The position numbers were made by a program, and so were the translations under genes. A stretch of 64,000 nt of DNA, taken from NCBI GenBank assembly GCA_028820845.1, contig JAPPII010000015.1, forward strand, positions 62,001-126,000, in the 5' to 3' direction. Under the pieces are notes generated by a model. It was not told the DNA's origin and did no database searches. It saw only the letters and a program-made list of their open reading frames with translations. This DNA comes from Candidatus Poribacteria bacterium (lineage in GTDB: Bacteria; Poribacteria; WGA-4E; WGA-3G). How positions within the stretch are numbered: position 1 is the first letter of the stretch; each line of letters begins with the position of its first letter. Positions 28,800 to 38,629 of the stretch are shown piece after piece.

Positions 28800-30404
28800 T
28801 TAACGTTGGTCGCGCTCCTGCCTGCGGCGTTCTTGGAGTCTATCCCATGGATAGATAAGACAGCGATCCGCCCAATCTCGGTAAAGTCCGACGAGCTCTT
28901 CCAACTTTTGTGGATGCTTAGCGGCAAGATCGTTAATCTCCGTCCGCTCGGCGGCGAGATCGTAGAGCTCCCAATCGCCGGGAAACTTGCAGACCAGTTT
29001 CCAATTATCTTGACGCACCGCACAATTGCCCTCGTGTTCCCAATAAAGCACATCCTTACCGTTGTCCTTCCCATCGAAAATCGGCACTAAACTCGTTCCC
29101 TCTAACGGCAAAATTGGCTTCCCATCGTGCTCTTCAGGATAGGTCGCACCTGAAACTTCGAGGCATGTCGCCATGATGTCCGGGAGTTGTCCGGGTTGAT
29201 GGCGTAATTCGCCTGAGGATTCTATGGCATCCGGCCAATGTGCAATCAGTGGCGTAGCGATACCGCCTTCATGTACCCAGTGCTTGTATTCACGGAAAGG
29301 GGTATTGGACAGGTTTGCCCACGGAACGCCGTAACTCTGATAGGTGGTTTCGGGACCTGGCATGATGCTTGGGTCGTTGCCGCGATAGACGGGTTGTCCG
29401 TCGGAGGTCGTCCCGGTACTAATCAGTGAATTGCTATCACGTATCGCTGGAGGACCCCCGAGTTCTTCCGCACAGCCGCCGTTATCCGCTAAAAAGAGGA
29501 TGAGCGTGTTGTCGAGTTGTCCTGTCCCCTCCAATGTGTCGATAATTCGCCCGATACCTGCATCCATGCGGGTGATTTGCGCTGCGTAGACTTCCATACG
29601 CCGTTGATTCCATTCTTTATATTCCGCTTCACGCCAAGGTAACTGTGAAGGGTCCCTTGCGGTAAGCTGCCACGCTTCATCTAAAATTTTCATTTCCCGC
29701 ATCCGTGAGAGCCGTTCTTCTCGCAGCTCATCCCATCCGGCGGCGAAACGTCCATTGTAGCGTGCGATGTCTTCTTCGTGTGCGTGCAGGGGCCAGTGTG
29801 GTGCTGTGTAAGCGACATAAGTGAAGAATGGACGTTCCGGTGTCTTTTCAGTATGGTTCTGGATAAATGTCACCGCTTCATCGCTGATGGCATCTGTGAA
29901 AAAGTAGCCCTCAGGGAGTTCATCGTGTTCAATGCGGGTATTATTGCGCGTCAGGGTATTCGGCTTCCAGAAATTAGCGGCACCTGTGATAATCCCGTAG
30001 TATTCGTCAAACCCGCGTTGGCAGGGCCAGCTGTGCTTGGGACCATCTGCACCGGCATGCCGAGAGATATGCCATTTGCCGCTCATATATGTGCCGTAGC
30101 CTTCTGAACGGACTGCGTCGGCGATAGTGATACACCGGTCATTCAGATCACCGCGATACCCCTCAAGTCCGTCGTCGCCCATCATGTGTCCCACGCCGGT
30201 TTGATGCGGATGTAATCCAGTCAGCATGGATGCACGGGATGGACAGCACCGCGCCGTGTTATAGAATTGTGTAAAGCGCAGCCCACCTGTAGCGAGTCGG
30301 TCAAGGTTGGGTGTATGGACTTCGCCGCCGTAGCAGCCCAAGTCGGAAAAACCCATATCATCGTTCAGAATGAGGATAATGTTAGGTTTGTTATTTTGGT
30401 TCAT
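28800..30404 (-). CDS. Arylsulfatase A-type sulfatase
   Basis: 534 residues. It starts NIILILNDDMGFSDLGCYGG (metal Asp pair). The formylglycine site is in NTARCCPSRASMLTGLHPHQ, with motif C-x-P-S-R near residue 53. FLADNGGCAEELGG gives the later Asp/Asn ligands. KWHISR and the C-terminal GNCAVRQDNWKLV and WELYDLAAERTEINDLA blocks are typical of ATS-A type enzymes. No signal peptide is visible. It is read toward the other sulfatase; the two are dissimilar outside the core, so they are not a recent duplication. Confidence 0.94.
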   Translation of the reverse strand: MNQNNKPNIILILNDDMGFSDLGCYGGEVHTPNLDRLATGGLRFTQFYNTARCCPSRASMLTGLHPHQTGVGHMMGDDGLEGYRGDLNDRCITIADAVRSEGYGTYMSGKWHISRHAGADGPKHSWPCQRGFDEYYGIITGAANFWKPNTLTRNNTRIEHDELPEGYFFTDAISDEAVTFIQNHTEKTPERPFFTYVAYTAPHWPLHAHEEDIARYNGRFAAGWDELREERLSRMREMKILDEAWQLTARDPSQLPWREAEYKEWNQRRMEVYAAQITRMDAGIGRIIDTLEGTGQLDNTLILFLADNGGCAEELGGPPAIRDSNSLISTGTTSDGQPVYRGNDPSIMPGPETTYQSYGVPWANLSNTPFREYKHWVHEGGIATPLIAHWPDAIESSGELRHQPGQLPDIMATCLEVSGATYPEEHDGKPILPLEGTSLVPIFDGKDNGKDVLYWEHEGNCAVRQDNWKLVCKFPGDWELYDLAAERTEINDLAAKHPQKLEELVGLYRDWADRCLIYPWDRLQERRRQERDQR

Positions 30405-30550
30405 AGAGTAAATTTCCTTTCATTCTTGAAATTAGCATTGCTTTTAGTAATTAGGTTACGTTACGATTAAAGAAGTAAAAAAAATAAAGAAAAACACTAA
30501 ACCTAAATAGAACTGAGACACAGGGACCTCACCCAACAAAGGAGTAGAAA

Positions 30551-31153
30551 ATGATTGCGAATCTGATTACACTTTTCCGACTAATCCTGGTATTCGTTGT
30601 TATCTCACTTTTCGGGCAGCATCTCTATTTAGACATTTTACTTGTCGCGCTGATTGGACTGATTCTATTTCTTGACGCGGTCGATGGTTACGTTGCGCGG
30701 AAACTCAACCAAACTTCAGACTTCGGGGCACTATTGGATATAGTCGGCGACCGTATTGTTGAATGCATTTTCTGGGTTTACTTCGCTGTTGTTGGACTGA
30801 TTCCCATCTGGATTCCAGTTATTGTGATTGCGCGTGGTTTCTTTACAGATGGCTTGCGGAGTGCTGCTTTCGCACAAGGGAAAACAGCGTTCGGTGAGAA
30901 TACGATGATGTCCTCAAAATGGACGCGCGCGCTAACGAGTTCACGTATGAGTCGAAGCATTTATGGCATTGCGAAAACGATTGCCTTTATCTATCTCGGC
31001 GGTCTCATAGCCTTCAAAAACTCTGGTGTCTACCCGGAACTGACTGTCGGTTTGGAATTAACAGGTGTAATTTTATCAACTATAACCGTTGCGATGTGCT
31101 TAATCCGCGGTCTCCCTGTCTTAATTGATGGCTGGAAATACGTCAAAAACTAA
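30551..31153 (+). CDS. CDP-alcohol phosphatidyltransferase
   Basis: 200 residues, integral membrane. The CDP-OH-P signature is complete in DGYVARKLNQTSDFGALLD plus IVGD (pattern D-G-x2-A-R-x8-G-x3-D-x3-D), near residues 55-77. It starts MIANLITLFRLILVFVVISL, like PgsA. Five to six hydrophobic segments are seen. PgsA makes phosphatidylglycerophosphate; the acceptor here is not determined. AAAGGAG precedes the ATG. Related to the second copy at 38626-39249, but clearly diverged. Confidence 0.88.
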   Translation: MIANLITLFRLILVFVVISLFGQHLYLDILLVALIGLILFLDAVDGYVARKLNQTSDFGALLDIVGDRIVECIFWVYFAVVGLIPIWIPVIVIARGFFTDGLRSAAFAQGKTAFGENTMMSSKWTRALTSSRMSRSIYGIAKTIAFIYLGGLIAFKNSGVYPELTVGLELTGVILSTITVAMCLIRGLPVLIDGWKYVKN

Positions 31154-31176
31154 CCACCAGAGGTTATCGGAAATTT

Positions 31177-33990
31177 TCAGAATTTGGTTGGAAGGTTGTA
31201 AGACTGGAAGCGTGGGTACCCCTCCTCCCATCCGAGCACCGTCCAGTCTTCCGATCTTCCAATCTCTGCTTCTGCTGACTGCTGCCCCTTATTTAGCAAT
31301 AACCGACTCCCATCTTCACTTGCGAGCGACACAAAAAACGATTTCGCTGCCGGATAAGCGTCTGCTGGAAGTATCCGGTTTTTAAGAGTAAATACAAGCC
31401 GATAGGTGATAACATTTTCAACCTGTCTGTACTGCCGACGCAGTTCTGCTATCTCTATCGTGTGATGGATGTCTTCTGGCAAAACAGCCGTCCATCCATC
31501 TGGAATTTGGATGCTAATTATCTTCTCAATTTGCATTGGGTAGCCAAAATCCAGGGAATAGGTGCGATGTTCATTAGCGAAAGTTTCAGCATAAGCAGCG
31601 AATTCATCAATCGGCAAGCGGAGTAGCATGCTATTCCCCAAAGACTCAGCGTAATCCTTGACATGAAAACCGAGATTAATTTCTACTGGTACATCATTGA
31701 GGTCATCAGGGTCAGACATCCGCCACCACTCTATTTGAATTCCCGGAAATTGCTGACTGAGTTCAGTGGCTAAAGTGGGCTTCATAGCACTCGGATGGAT
31801 CTGTTGATAGGTCCACCGCGTATTTAGACTGTATTGTCCAGTTGTCTGAATATGAAGCGTGCCTTGCACGTCGCCTTTACTGTCTAACGCCAATTCCGTC
31901 GTACTCACAAGTTGGTTGGTTTCTGGTGAAAAAATAGGTGTCTCCACAAAGACTCCCTGCGTATCAGAGATGAGGAATCCAGTGCGTCCCTGCGCGTTAT
32001 ACGGCAAGTCTCCATAACTACAAGTCGCCGCCGTTGTATCCAACCAGATATAGGTACCCGTGCCGGTAGGGACTACAGCAATTATATGGTTGAATTGGCT
32101 GAGAAATGGCAGCGTCGTATCAACTCGCGCGTATGGTGCCATGCTAATCAAGCAAGGATAGGCTTTAATGCCTGCGAGATCCAGCATTGAGATTAGGAGG
32201 GTTGTTTTGTCTTTGCAATCCCCGTATTGCACCTGAAAAACCTCGGTGGCATACGACGGTTGGTAAGCACTCTGTCCGAGCTCAATACCAACATACCGAA
32301 TTTTTGAGGCGACGAAATTATAGATAGCGCGGATTTTTGCTTCATTCGTTTCGAGATTCTCGGTTAGAAGTTGGACTTTCCACTCAATGTCAGCATTGGG
32401 GATATATCTCCCTTTTGCGAGTTCCTTATACCACGTGTAGACAGCCTGCCAGTCTGCGATGGAGGAATAGTGCAGGCGTGGCACAATGTCATTAATATGT
32501 GGCATGCCATCCTCCGCTTCCACCGCCGGAGTCTCCCCATATCTCCATAAGTAGATAACCGTATCATTTTCCGTATAAGAGACCTGTGGCACTAAAGGCT
32601 TCGTTTGTGATGTTGTGTTAGCGATCTCCCACTGAAGGTGCCATGCCTTCGGCATCTGAAGGGCGTAACTCGTTTCAAGGGTCGCCTCTGTTGACTGAAA
32701 ATTATACCCACCCGTAATCCAGGTTTCTCCGCCAGCAACTTTATCTTCAAGTGTTACTTTATACTCAATACAGACCCCCGGTGCAAGACCGACCATAGAG
32801 ATAACCTTCCACATCGCGTCTGAGTAGAGATTGTAGGACAATAAACCGGGCGGCGTTACATCGTTGTACGCTTCATCAGGTGGTTGAAGCACTGTGCCAT
32901 CTGCTGTAATTGTTCTTGCTATGTTAACGCCAATATTTTGCGATGCGGGTTGGTAAGGGATGGCGATATCTCCATATTTTTGGATGCCTCTTTCGGTGAG
33001 AATCTTAACGATTTGGTGCGTTGTATAACGAGATCGTCCTGTCGGTAACACATCATGACTGAAGTGATTGAACAAAACGAGCGTATCAGCATTGGGATAA
33101 TCACTGGCATCTGGTGCGTTTGCGATTATCTGCTCAACGTCTGGGTCCAGAAGGGTAACAGGCGGCACATTAACTGCCCGCACTGGGTTGAGATTGAGTT
33201 GGGAAAGTGCTTGAAGGCGTGTAATAGCGAGCAGGTTGTCTGGTGCAATCTCTAAAAGTTGCTGGTATTGCAGCTGCGCCTCAAAATAACGTTGTTGATT
33301 TTCATAAAGTGCTGCGAGCTGCTGCCGTGCCCAGATATCGTTTGGAAACAACCGAATTGACTCCCGAAACTCCGCGATCGCCTCGCCGACTTTACCTTGC
33401 TCCAGATAAATAAGGCCCAAGTAGTTGTGTAAATTCTCGCATTCGGGACGCTCACACCTCGGATCAATCGATAACGCTTTGTGAAGGACGCTTATACCTT
33501 CATCGTAGCGTTGTAGTTGCTTATAAGCCAAACCGAGATGATTTAGCGCATATAGGTTATCAACTGAGATGTCCAAAACTCGTTCATAGTACTTCGCAGC
33601 AGCAACATAGTTGCTCAGCTTTTCAGAAATGTATCCGACATAATTCAAAGCCGTGATATTGTTCGGTTCCAGCCTCAGAAATACCAGAAATGCGTTTCTC
33701 GCGTTTTCATATTCCTCAAGTTGAAGATATATCTCCGCTATTTTGTATTGGACATCCCCGGAATTCGGACGGATTGCGATAGCGGCTTCATAGGCATTAA
33801 GGGCAGCTCGGAGGTTTCCACGCTTCAATTCATAATTGCCGGCTTCAATATGCTCGGTCCACTGGCGATTCCGCTCAACAAGCGGGTCAACTACGGACGG
33901 TGCGGTTGTTTTTTGCGGAAAGAGCGCGCATCCGCTAACGAGAAAAAGCAGACTTAACAGAAAAAGCACGTAGTTTTTAGGGAATGTCAT
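31177..33990 (-). CDS. TPR / DUF3857 / transglutaminase lipoprotein
   Basis: 937 residues. The signal peptide ends in a lipobox (LLFLVSGCALF, Cys near 21), so it is a lipoprotein. Residues about 35-270 hold five to six TPRs (VQYKIAEIYLQLEEYENARN and similar). Then comes a DUF3857-like beta region. A transglutaminase-like core follows, with Cys in VQYGDCKDKTTLLISML, His in FNHIIAVV and Asp in YIWLDTTAA. The last 200 residues are a beta-rich DUF3858-like end. The catalytic triad is intact. The role is probably envelope peptide cleavage or crosslinking; unknown. Confidence 0.88.
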   Translation of the reverse strand: MTFPKNYVLFLLSLLFLVSGCALFPQKTTAPSVVDPLVERNRQWTEHIEAGNYELKRGNLRAALNAYEAAIAIRPNSGDVQYKIAEIYLQLEEYENARNAFLVFLRLEPNNITALNYVGYISEKLSNYVAAAKYYERVLDISVDNLYALNHLGLAYKQLQRYDEGISVLHKALSIDPRCERPECENLHNYLGLIYLEQGKVGEAIAEFRESIRLFPNDIWARQQLAALYENQQRYFEAQLQYQQLLEIAPDNLLAITRLQALSQLNLNPVRAVNVPPVTLLDPDVEQIIANAPDASDYPNADTLVLFNHFSHDVLPTGRSRYTTHQIVKILTERGIQKYGDIAIPYQPASQNIGVNIARTITADGTVLQPPDEAYNDVTPPGLLSYNLYSDAMWKVISMVGLAPGVCIEYKVTLEDKVAGGETWITGGYNFQSTEATLETSYALQMPKAWHLQWEIANTTSQTKPLVPQVSYTENDTVIYLWRYGETPAVEAEDGMPHINDIVPRLHYSSIADWQAVYTWYKELAKGRYIPNADIEWKVQLLTENLETNEAKIRAIYNFVASKIRYVGIELGQSAYQPSYATEVFQVQYGDCKDKTTLLISMLDLAGIKAYPCLISMAPYARVDTTLPFLSQFNHIIAVVPTGTGTYIWLDTTAATCSYGDLPYNAQGRTGFLISDTQGVFVETPIFSPETNQLVSTTELALDSKGDVQGTLHIQTTGQYSLNTRWTYQQIHPSAMKPTLATELSQQFPGIQIEWWRMSDPDDLNDVPVEINLGFHVKDYAESLGNSMLLRLPIDEFAAYAETFANEHRTYSLDFGYPMQIEKIISIQIPDGWTAVLPEDIHHTIEIAELRRQYRQVENVITYRLVFTLKNRILPADAYPAAKSFFVSLASEDGSRLLLNKGQQSAEAEIGRSEDWTVLGWEEGYPRFQSYNLPTKF

Positions 33991-34018
33991 TGTCGGTTTC
34001 CTTGGGGCAGGAGTGAGG

Positions 34019-34363
34019 CTACACTGTTTCTTTTAGAAGTTTTGGGTTACGCTTGTGTCGTTCTTTGTCTCGGTTCGTCTTCTTCTCCATCGACTTTTTG
34101 AATGCATCCTCAAGTTCAACGCCTGTCTGATTCGCAAGACATATAAGCACAAAGAGAATATCTGCCATCTCTTCACCGAGATCAAGATCATGTTCATTCT
34201 TCTTGAAACTCTGTTCGCCATATTGGCGCGCCATAATCCGCGCTAATTCTCCGACCTCCTCCATAAGGATCGCGGTATTGGTTAACTCAGAAAAATAGCG
34301 CACGCCAAAGGTCCGTATCCAGTCATCTACAAGTTTTTGGCAATTTTCGAGCGTATAGTCCAT
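34019..34363 (-). CDS. MazG-like nucleotide pyrophosphohydrolase
   Basis: 114 residues from the ATG at MDYTLENCQKLVDDWI, chosen because GGAG lies upstream. An earlier start at 34438 would add 25 residues. The all-alpha MazG fold is shown by AILMEEVGELARIMARQYGE and LGEEMADILFVLICLANQTG (E-x2-E ... E-x2-D metal motif). The family hydrolyses NTPs or dNTPs to NMPs and keeps nucleotide pools clean. A basic tail (KTNRDKERHKRN) closes it. Cytoplasmic. Confidence 0.88.
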   Translation of the reverse strand: MDYTLENCQKLVDDWIRTFGVRYFSELTNTAILMEEVGELARIMARQYGEQSFKKNEHDLDLGEEMADILFVLICLANQTGVELEDAFKKSMEKKTNRDKERHKRNPKLLKETV

Positions 34364-34546
34364 GTTAATTGCTAACTCCGTTCCGTGGCGTTCTTTACGA
34401 CTGACAAAGCACAGCAAACCAGCATTATGTTTTCTCAACGTTCTGGTGGATAAATCTCAACTCACTTATATTTTAGCAAGGGTCAGCCGGAAAGTAAACA
34501 TTTTTCTAAGGTGATGCGTTTAATGGAACAGTTCCACGAAAATCTT

Positions 34547-34575
34547 TTGATTTTTCCGAAGGTTTGATATATACT
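34547..34575 (+). promoter_or_regulatory. Sigma-70-type promoter of PhyH gene
   Basis: TTGATT (34547-34552), a 17-bp spacer and TATACT (34570-34575), the latter 5 of 6 to consensus. It would give a leader of about 100 nt before the ATG at 34684. Confidence 0.6.
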
Positions 34576-34683
34576 TAATTGTATCATTACTTAGGAGGCA
34601 AAACCGGTACTATTTAGTTTTAGACATCAAGTTCACGACCAGAAACGAGGCTGATTAGGCTAAATAGGCTAAGGAAAAATCAG

Positions 34684-35424
34684 ATGGGACTTACAAATAA
34701 AGAACTGGAATTTTACCAAACAAACGGCTATTTTCTGAAAAAAGGACTTGTTTCTTCAGAAGATATTGCGCGAATCTGTGACGAGATCGAAGATATCCAC
34801 AATCGTATGGCGGCGCAACCAGCAGAGGGTATTGGAATCTCTTGGGAAGTCTACGATTCAGAGGATCATCCACCGCGTATTAAGCAGTTGATGCACAGTG
34901 AGTTGGTGAGTCCGACACTCAATCGTCTGCTTCGTTCTAATGATGTACTGGATATCTTAGAAGCAATGATGGGTGAAAACATTTCACTGTATCACAGTAA
35001 ATTGCTTCCAAAAGCCGGTGGCGACGGAACAGCGATCCCGTGGCATCAGGATTACGCCTATTGGAAAAATGACAACAATAAGCCGGTGATGATTAATTGC
35101 CAATTGGCGATAAGCGCGGCAAATCTTGAGAACGGGTGTATTCAGTTCGTGCCTGGAAGCCATAATTGGGGATTACAGGAGCATGAACGGAAACAGCAAA
35201 CATTTGGTGTATTTTTACCCGGGCACTATCAAGAACGCGAAGATGCTGTTGCCGTAGAAATGGAACCCGGGGACGGTGTATTCTTCAATGCCCTCATTAT
35301 CCATGGCTCTGCTCCGAATAACTCGGAAAATGATCGACTGATGAACACTTTTGCCTACAACGTGACAGGTAACGGCGAGACCCAATGCCGAGAAGTCTTA
35401 CGTGGTATACCCCTTGAGGCATAA
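34684..35424 (+). CDS. Phytanoyl-CoA dioxygenase (PhyH) family protein
   Basis: 246 residues of the Fe(II)/2-oxoglutarate dioxygenase double-stranded beta helix. The metal triad is H-x-D in IPWHQDYAYW and the distal His in ALIIHGSAPNNS, followed by an Arg for 2-oxoglutarate (NDRLMNTFAYN). FVPGSHNWGLQ is typical of PhyH proteins. It hydroxylates an unknown substrate. It is monocistronic with its own promoter, and is one of two PhyH genes in the window. Confidence 0.92.
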   Translation: MGLTNKELEFYQTNGYFLKKGLVSSEDIARICDEIEDIHNRMAAQPAEGIGISWEVYDSEDHPPRIKQLMHSELVSPTLNRLLRSNDVLDILEAMMGENISLYHSKLLPKAGGDGTAIPWHQDYAYWKNDNNKPVMINCQLAISAANLENGCIQFVPGSHNWGLQEHERKQQTFGVFLPGHYQEREDAVAVEMEPGDGVFFNALIIHGSAPNNSENDRLMNTFAYNVTGNGETQCREVLRGIPLEA

Positions 35425-35523
35425 GAAGTAAACGTATTGCTTGACCAAAGGTACTTCCCAACGAACCTGCCACCGAAATTTATGGGTATTGTGTGGAAAA
35501 GGTTGTATGTGGGAGAAAATGTG

Positions 35524-36534
35524 ATGAAAGTGAAAAACATAACTAACGCTTGGAAGATTCTCTATGTTTTGCTTATTGGTGTTGTAATTGGCTGCGGAGA
35601 GGGTGACTTGGATAGCACAAACCTCGCACCGAGCATTCTTATCTTTGAAGCCGAATCAGATATAGTCGCGCCCGGGGCAGCGGTACAGATCCGTTTGAAA
35701 GCCACTGACCTCGAAAACGACGTTTTATCATACACCTGGTCCGCCACGGACGGTGAATTAACAGAAACCGACTCGGGGGCAGTCTGGAACGCACCGGAAA
35801 CTGAACGGAAGTACCAGATTGAGGTTGCAGTCAGCGACGGCGTCCGAATCACAACCAGCACGCTTGACATCCAAGTATGGCGGACCCGACCGGGAGATTA
35901 TTATCCACTGGCAGTCGGGAACACCTGGCACTACCGAGATCCCAATGGGGACGAAATTACATTTGAAATTGTGGATACCATCCAGATTCAACGAGCAGGT
36001 GGAGAAACCATTGAGAGCTTCGTCCTTCAGAAATCCAGTAAGGCTGAAGGCTTGGAAAACATAGTAAACTACTCCTATCTCGGCACAAGCGTTGACGAAG
36101 AAGGCGAAGTTGCAGCCATCCTACAACATGCGCAGAACACAACATCTGGTACAAGCGATACAATTCTGTTTGTACCCTATCTACCTCTATATCAATTCCC
36201 GCTCATTCCCGGTAATAAATGGGAAACTAAGTTTCAGGCACAATTAGTTCCCGAACTTTTTCCGATTGGTGAAGGGCTTGATGAATTTGAAGTGCTTTCG
36301 GAAGAGACTGTGACCGTACCTGCTGGGACTTTTAAACATGTCTTTCAGGTTCAGGAATCATTTCGGTGGGGATTCGACATAGAGAACCAGAATTTTCCAC
36401 TCGATATTACTGTCGTGAAAAAATGGGTCGCTCCAGATGTTGGCATCATCAAATTCACACAGGCGCAAACCCGCGGGAACGTCACAGTTGAAACCGTTTT
36501 TGAACTCGAATCCTTTGAATTGGTACAAAATTGA
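35524..36534 (+). CDS. Lipoprotein with Ig/PKD-like domain
   Basis: 336 residues from the ATG in MKVKNITNAWKILYVLLIGV. An earlier in-frame start is open, but GGGAGA and the signal peptide decide for this one. The lipobox is GVVIGC (Cys near 21). A PKD/cadherin-like domain follows (SDIVAPGAAVQIRLKATDLE, LSYTWSATDGE). A second beta-rich domain starts PGDYYPLAVGNTWHYRDPNG and ends near FELESFELVQN. It lies in the outer envelope. Function unknown; it is followed by the MetE-like gene after 9 bp. Confidence 0.85.
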   Translation: MKVKNITNAWKILYVLLIGVVIGCGEGDLDSTNLAPSILIFEAESDIVAPGAAVQIRLKATDLENDVLSYTWSATDGELTETDSGAVWNAPETERKYQIEVAVSDGVRITTSTLDIQVWRTRPGDYYPLAVGNTWHYRDPNGDEITFEIVDTIQIQRAGGETIESFVLQKSSKAEGLENIVNYSYLGTSVDEEGEVAAILQHAQNTTSGTSDTILFVPYLPLYQFPLIPGNKWETKFQAQLVPELFPIGEGLDEFEVLSEETVTVPAGTFKHVFQVQESFRWGFDIENQNFPLDITVVKKWVAPDVGIIKFTQAQTRGNVTVETVFELESFELVQN

Positions 36535-36543
36535 GTTAAATCC

Positions 36544-37563
36544 GTGAAAGATATATCTAAAAAACCAGAAATTTTGACCACAACTGTTGGCTCTTACCCC
36601 GTACCGACGTGGCTGCTCTCGATACCAACCGAGCAGAGCCTTCTCGATGCAACACGCGTTGTTGTCGATATCCAACGGCAACGCGGCATCGACTTACCAA
36701 CAGATGGTGAACTCTACCGCTTTGATCCCAACCACCCAGACACCAATGGAATGATCGACTATTTCATCCGTCCACTTTCAGGTATAAGGGCAGAGGTGGG
36801 ACGGCAGGAATGGCACGAATTCCGGCAGATGCAAACGATGTCGTTTCGAGCAAAACCTGCTGGTGTTGTCGAGAACGCATTAGGCGAAGGCACGCTAAAC
36901 CTCGTTTCTGACTGTGAACGTGCCGTGAGCGTCGCTGGTAAAGACATCAAATTTACAGTGACAAGTCCTTATATGCTCGCACGGACGCTATTGGATAAAC
37001 ATTATGGAGACTTTGATGCCTTGCTCACTGCTTTGGCAGAGGCATTAGCAGCACAAGTGCGGGAACTCGATTGCGCCTGCCTTCAAATTGACGAAGCGAA
37101 TATACCGGGCAACCCAGAAGACGGACCCCGCGCTGCTGAGGCGATTAATATTGTACTCGATGCGTTTGACGGAGAGAAGGCAGTCCACTTCTGTTTTGGA
37201 AATTATGGAGGGCAGGTTATCCAGAAAGGGAACTGGGCGGCTCTCATTGACTTCCTAAACATGCTCCGATGCGACCATCTTGTGTTGGAACTGGCACATC
37301 GTCCTGAAGCAGACTTAGAAGCACTCAAGGCGGTTTCGTCAGATATCGTCCTCGGTATCGGGGTGATTGACGTAAAAGTTAACCCGATTGAGACCGCTGA
37401 CGACGTAGCAGCCAGTATAGAAAAAGCAGAAAAGATAATGGGTGGAGGACGGATTGGTTGGGTACATCCAGACTGTGGTTTTTGGATGCTCCAACGCTCC
37501 GTGGTGGACAGAAAAATAGAGGCTTTAGTGCAAGGACGGGATCGGTACCTCGGTACTGCATAG
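36544..37563 (+). CDS. MetE C-terminal-like methyltransferase
   Basis: 339 residues, GTG start. It has only the catalytic half of cobalamin-independent methionine synthase. TTTVGSYPVPTWLL is the start block. The zinc ligands are H and C in VHFCFGNYGG, probably a Glu near LVLELAHR, and C in HPDCGFWML. CLQIDEANIPGN is the substrate strand. Full MetE has about 750 residues and a folate-binding N-half, which is missing here. Such core proteins use other methyl donors or degrade methylated sulfur compounds. The substrate is not readable. Confidence 0.86.
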   Translation: MKDISKKPEILTTTVGSYPVPTWLLSIPTEQSLLDATRVVVDIQRQRGIDLPTDGELYRFDPNHPDTNGMIDYFIRPLSGIRAEVGRQEWHEFRQMQTMSFRAKPAGVVENALGEGTLNLVSDCERAVSVAGKDIKFTVTSPYMLARTLLDKHYGDFDALLTALAEALAAQVRELDCACLQIDEANIPGNPEDGPRAAEAINIVLDAFDGEKAVHFCFGNYGGQVIQKGNWAALIDFLNMLRCDHLVLELAHRPEADLEALKAVSSDIVLGIGVIDVKVNPIETADDVAASIEKAEKIMGGGRIGWVHPDCGFWMLQRSVVDRKIEALVQGRDRYLGTA

Positions 37564-37582
37564 GCAGATAAAGGAATTCCTA

Positions 37583-37846
37583 ATGTTTGAAATGCAGCTT
37601 CCTGGTTTTAGAAAATTCCAGACGATTTCTGCTGTGGCTGCCGGCATCGGTTTTATCATCGGCGTGCTAATTCCCGCCCGTGCCATCTTCATGAATAACT
37701 GGGAATGTCCATTCGGAAACGGACTGATTCAGATTTGTGGTTTCTTAGGTATTGTAGGACTGGGAAGCGGAATTGTTGTTGGAAACCTTGTTGCCCTCAT
37801 TTTGATTGGAATTGCAAAATGGCGGTCAGAAGACAAACGGAGGTAA
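37583..37846 (+). CDS. Small two-TM protein
   Basis: 87 residues. Two hydrophobic spans (AVAAGIGFIIGVLIPARAI and ICGFLGIVGLGSGIVVGNLV with ALILIGI) join around NNWECPFGN. I do not recognise it. It lies 19 bp after the MetE-like gene and 12 bp before TauE, all on one strand, so it is likely a real operon member of unknown role in the inner membrane. Confidence 0.65.
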   Translation: MFEMQLPGFRKFQTISAVAAGIGFIIGVLIPARAIFMNNWECPFGNGLIQICGFLGIVGLGSGIVVGNLVALILIGIAKWRSEDKRR

Positions 37847-37858
37847 TAAAAACTTAAA

Positions 37859-38629
37859 GTGGATTTTAACTTTCTTCACGTTGTACTGCTCTTTGGTACA
37901 GGTATCGCTGCGGGTTTCTTAAACACGGTTGCCTTCGGCGGTTCGTTGTTAGCCCTACCTATGCTGATTTTTCTTGGACTCCCCACCGCAGTAGCAAACG
38001 GGACAAACAGAGTTGCTATTTTCTTCCAAAATTTCAGTGCTATTATGGGATTTCGCCGTAAAGGTGTCTCTGATTTTAAGTATAGCATCTTACTCGCCGT
38101 GCCAGCGGTCATCGGTGCCGCGATAGGCGCGCTAATCGCCATCGATATTAGAGATGCGCTATTCAACCTAATTCTCGCAGTTGTGATGATCACCATGCTG
38201 ATTCTAACACTACTTAATCCAACAGAGCGGTTGAAGGACAGGATTGAAAGTGGGGGCAAGGATTCCAAAATTGTCGCAATGATCGTTTTCTTCTTTATTG
38301 GAATCTACGGAGGATTCATCCAAGCCGGTGTGGGTTTGCTCGTTATCACTGCTTTGCGTCTTCTCACTGGTATGGATTTAGTTCGGACGAATGCGATTAA
38401 AGTTTTTGTTATCTTCTTTTATACCGTGATCGCACTTGGTATTTTTATTTCCCAAGGCAAAGTCAACTGGTACTTAGGACCAACACTGGCAGTTGGTAAC
38501 GCCTGTGGCGCATGGCTTGGAAGCCATTGGGCAGTCGAAAAAGGGGACAAATGGATTAAAGTGATGCTAATTGTCGCCGTAATTGCTTTTGCTATCCGTC
38601 TGGTTTGGCTGAGTGTGACAGGCAGTTAG
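37859..38629 (+). CDS. TauE/SafE sulfite exporter family protein
   Basis: 256 residues, GTG start, about eight hydrophobic spans. The first repeat GFLNTVAFGGSLLALPMLIF and the second GGFIQAGVGLLVITALRLLT show the duplicated DUF81 motif with G-x-G-x-G. The family exports sulfite, sulfoacetate or other small anions. Its placement near a MetE-like enzyme suggests organosulfur handling; this is an inference. It overlaps the CDP-alcohol transferase gene tail to tail (38626-38629). Confidence 0.92.
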   Translation: MDFNFLHVVLLFGTGIAAGFLNTVAFGGSLLALPMLIFLGLPTAVANGTNRVAIFFQNFSAIMGFRRKGVSDFKYSILLAVPAVIGAAIGALIAIDIRDALFNLILAVVMITMLILTLLNPTERLKDRIESGGKDSKIVAMIVFFFIGIYGGFIQAGVGLLVITALRLLTGMDLVRTNAIKVFVIFFYTVIALGIFISQGKVNWYLGPTLAVGNACGAWLGSHWAVEKGDKWIKVMLIVAVIAFAIRLVWLSVTGS

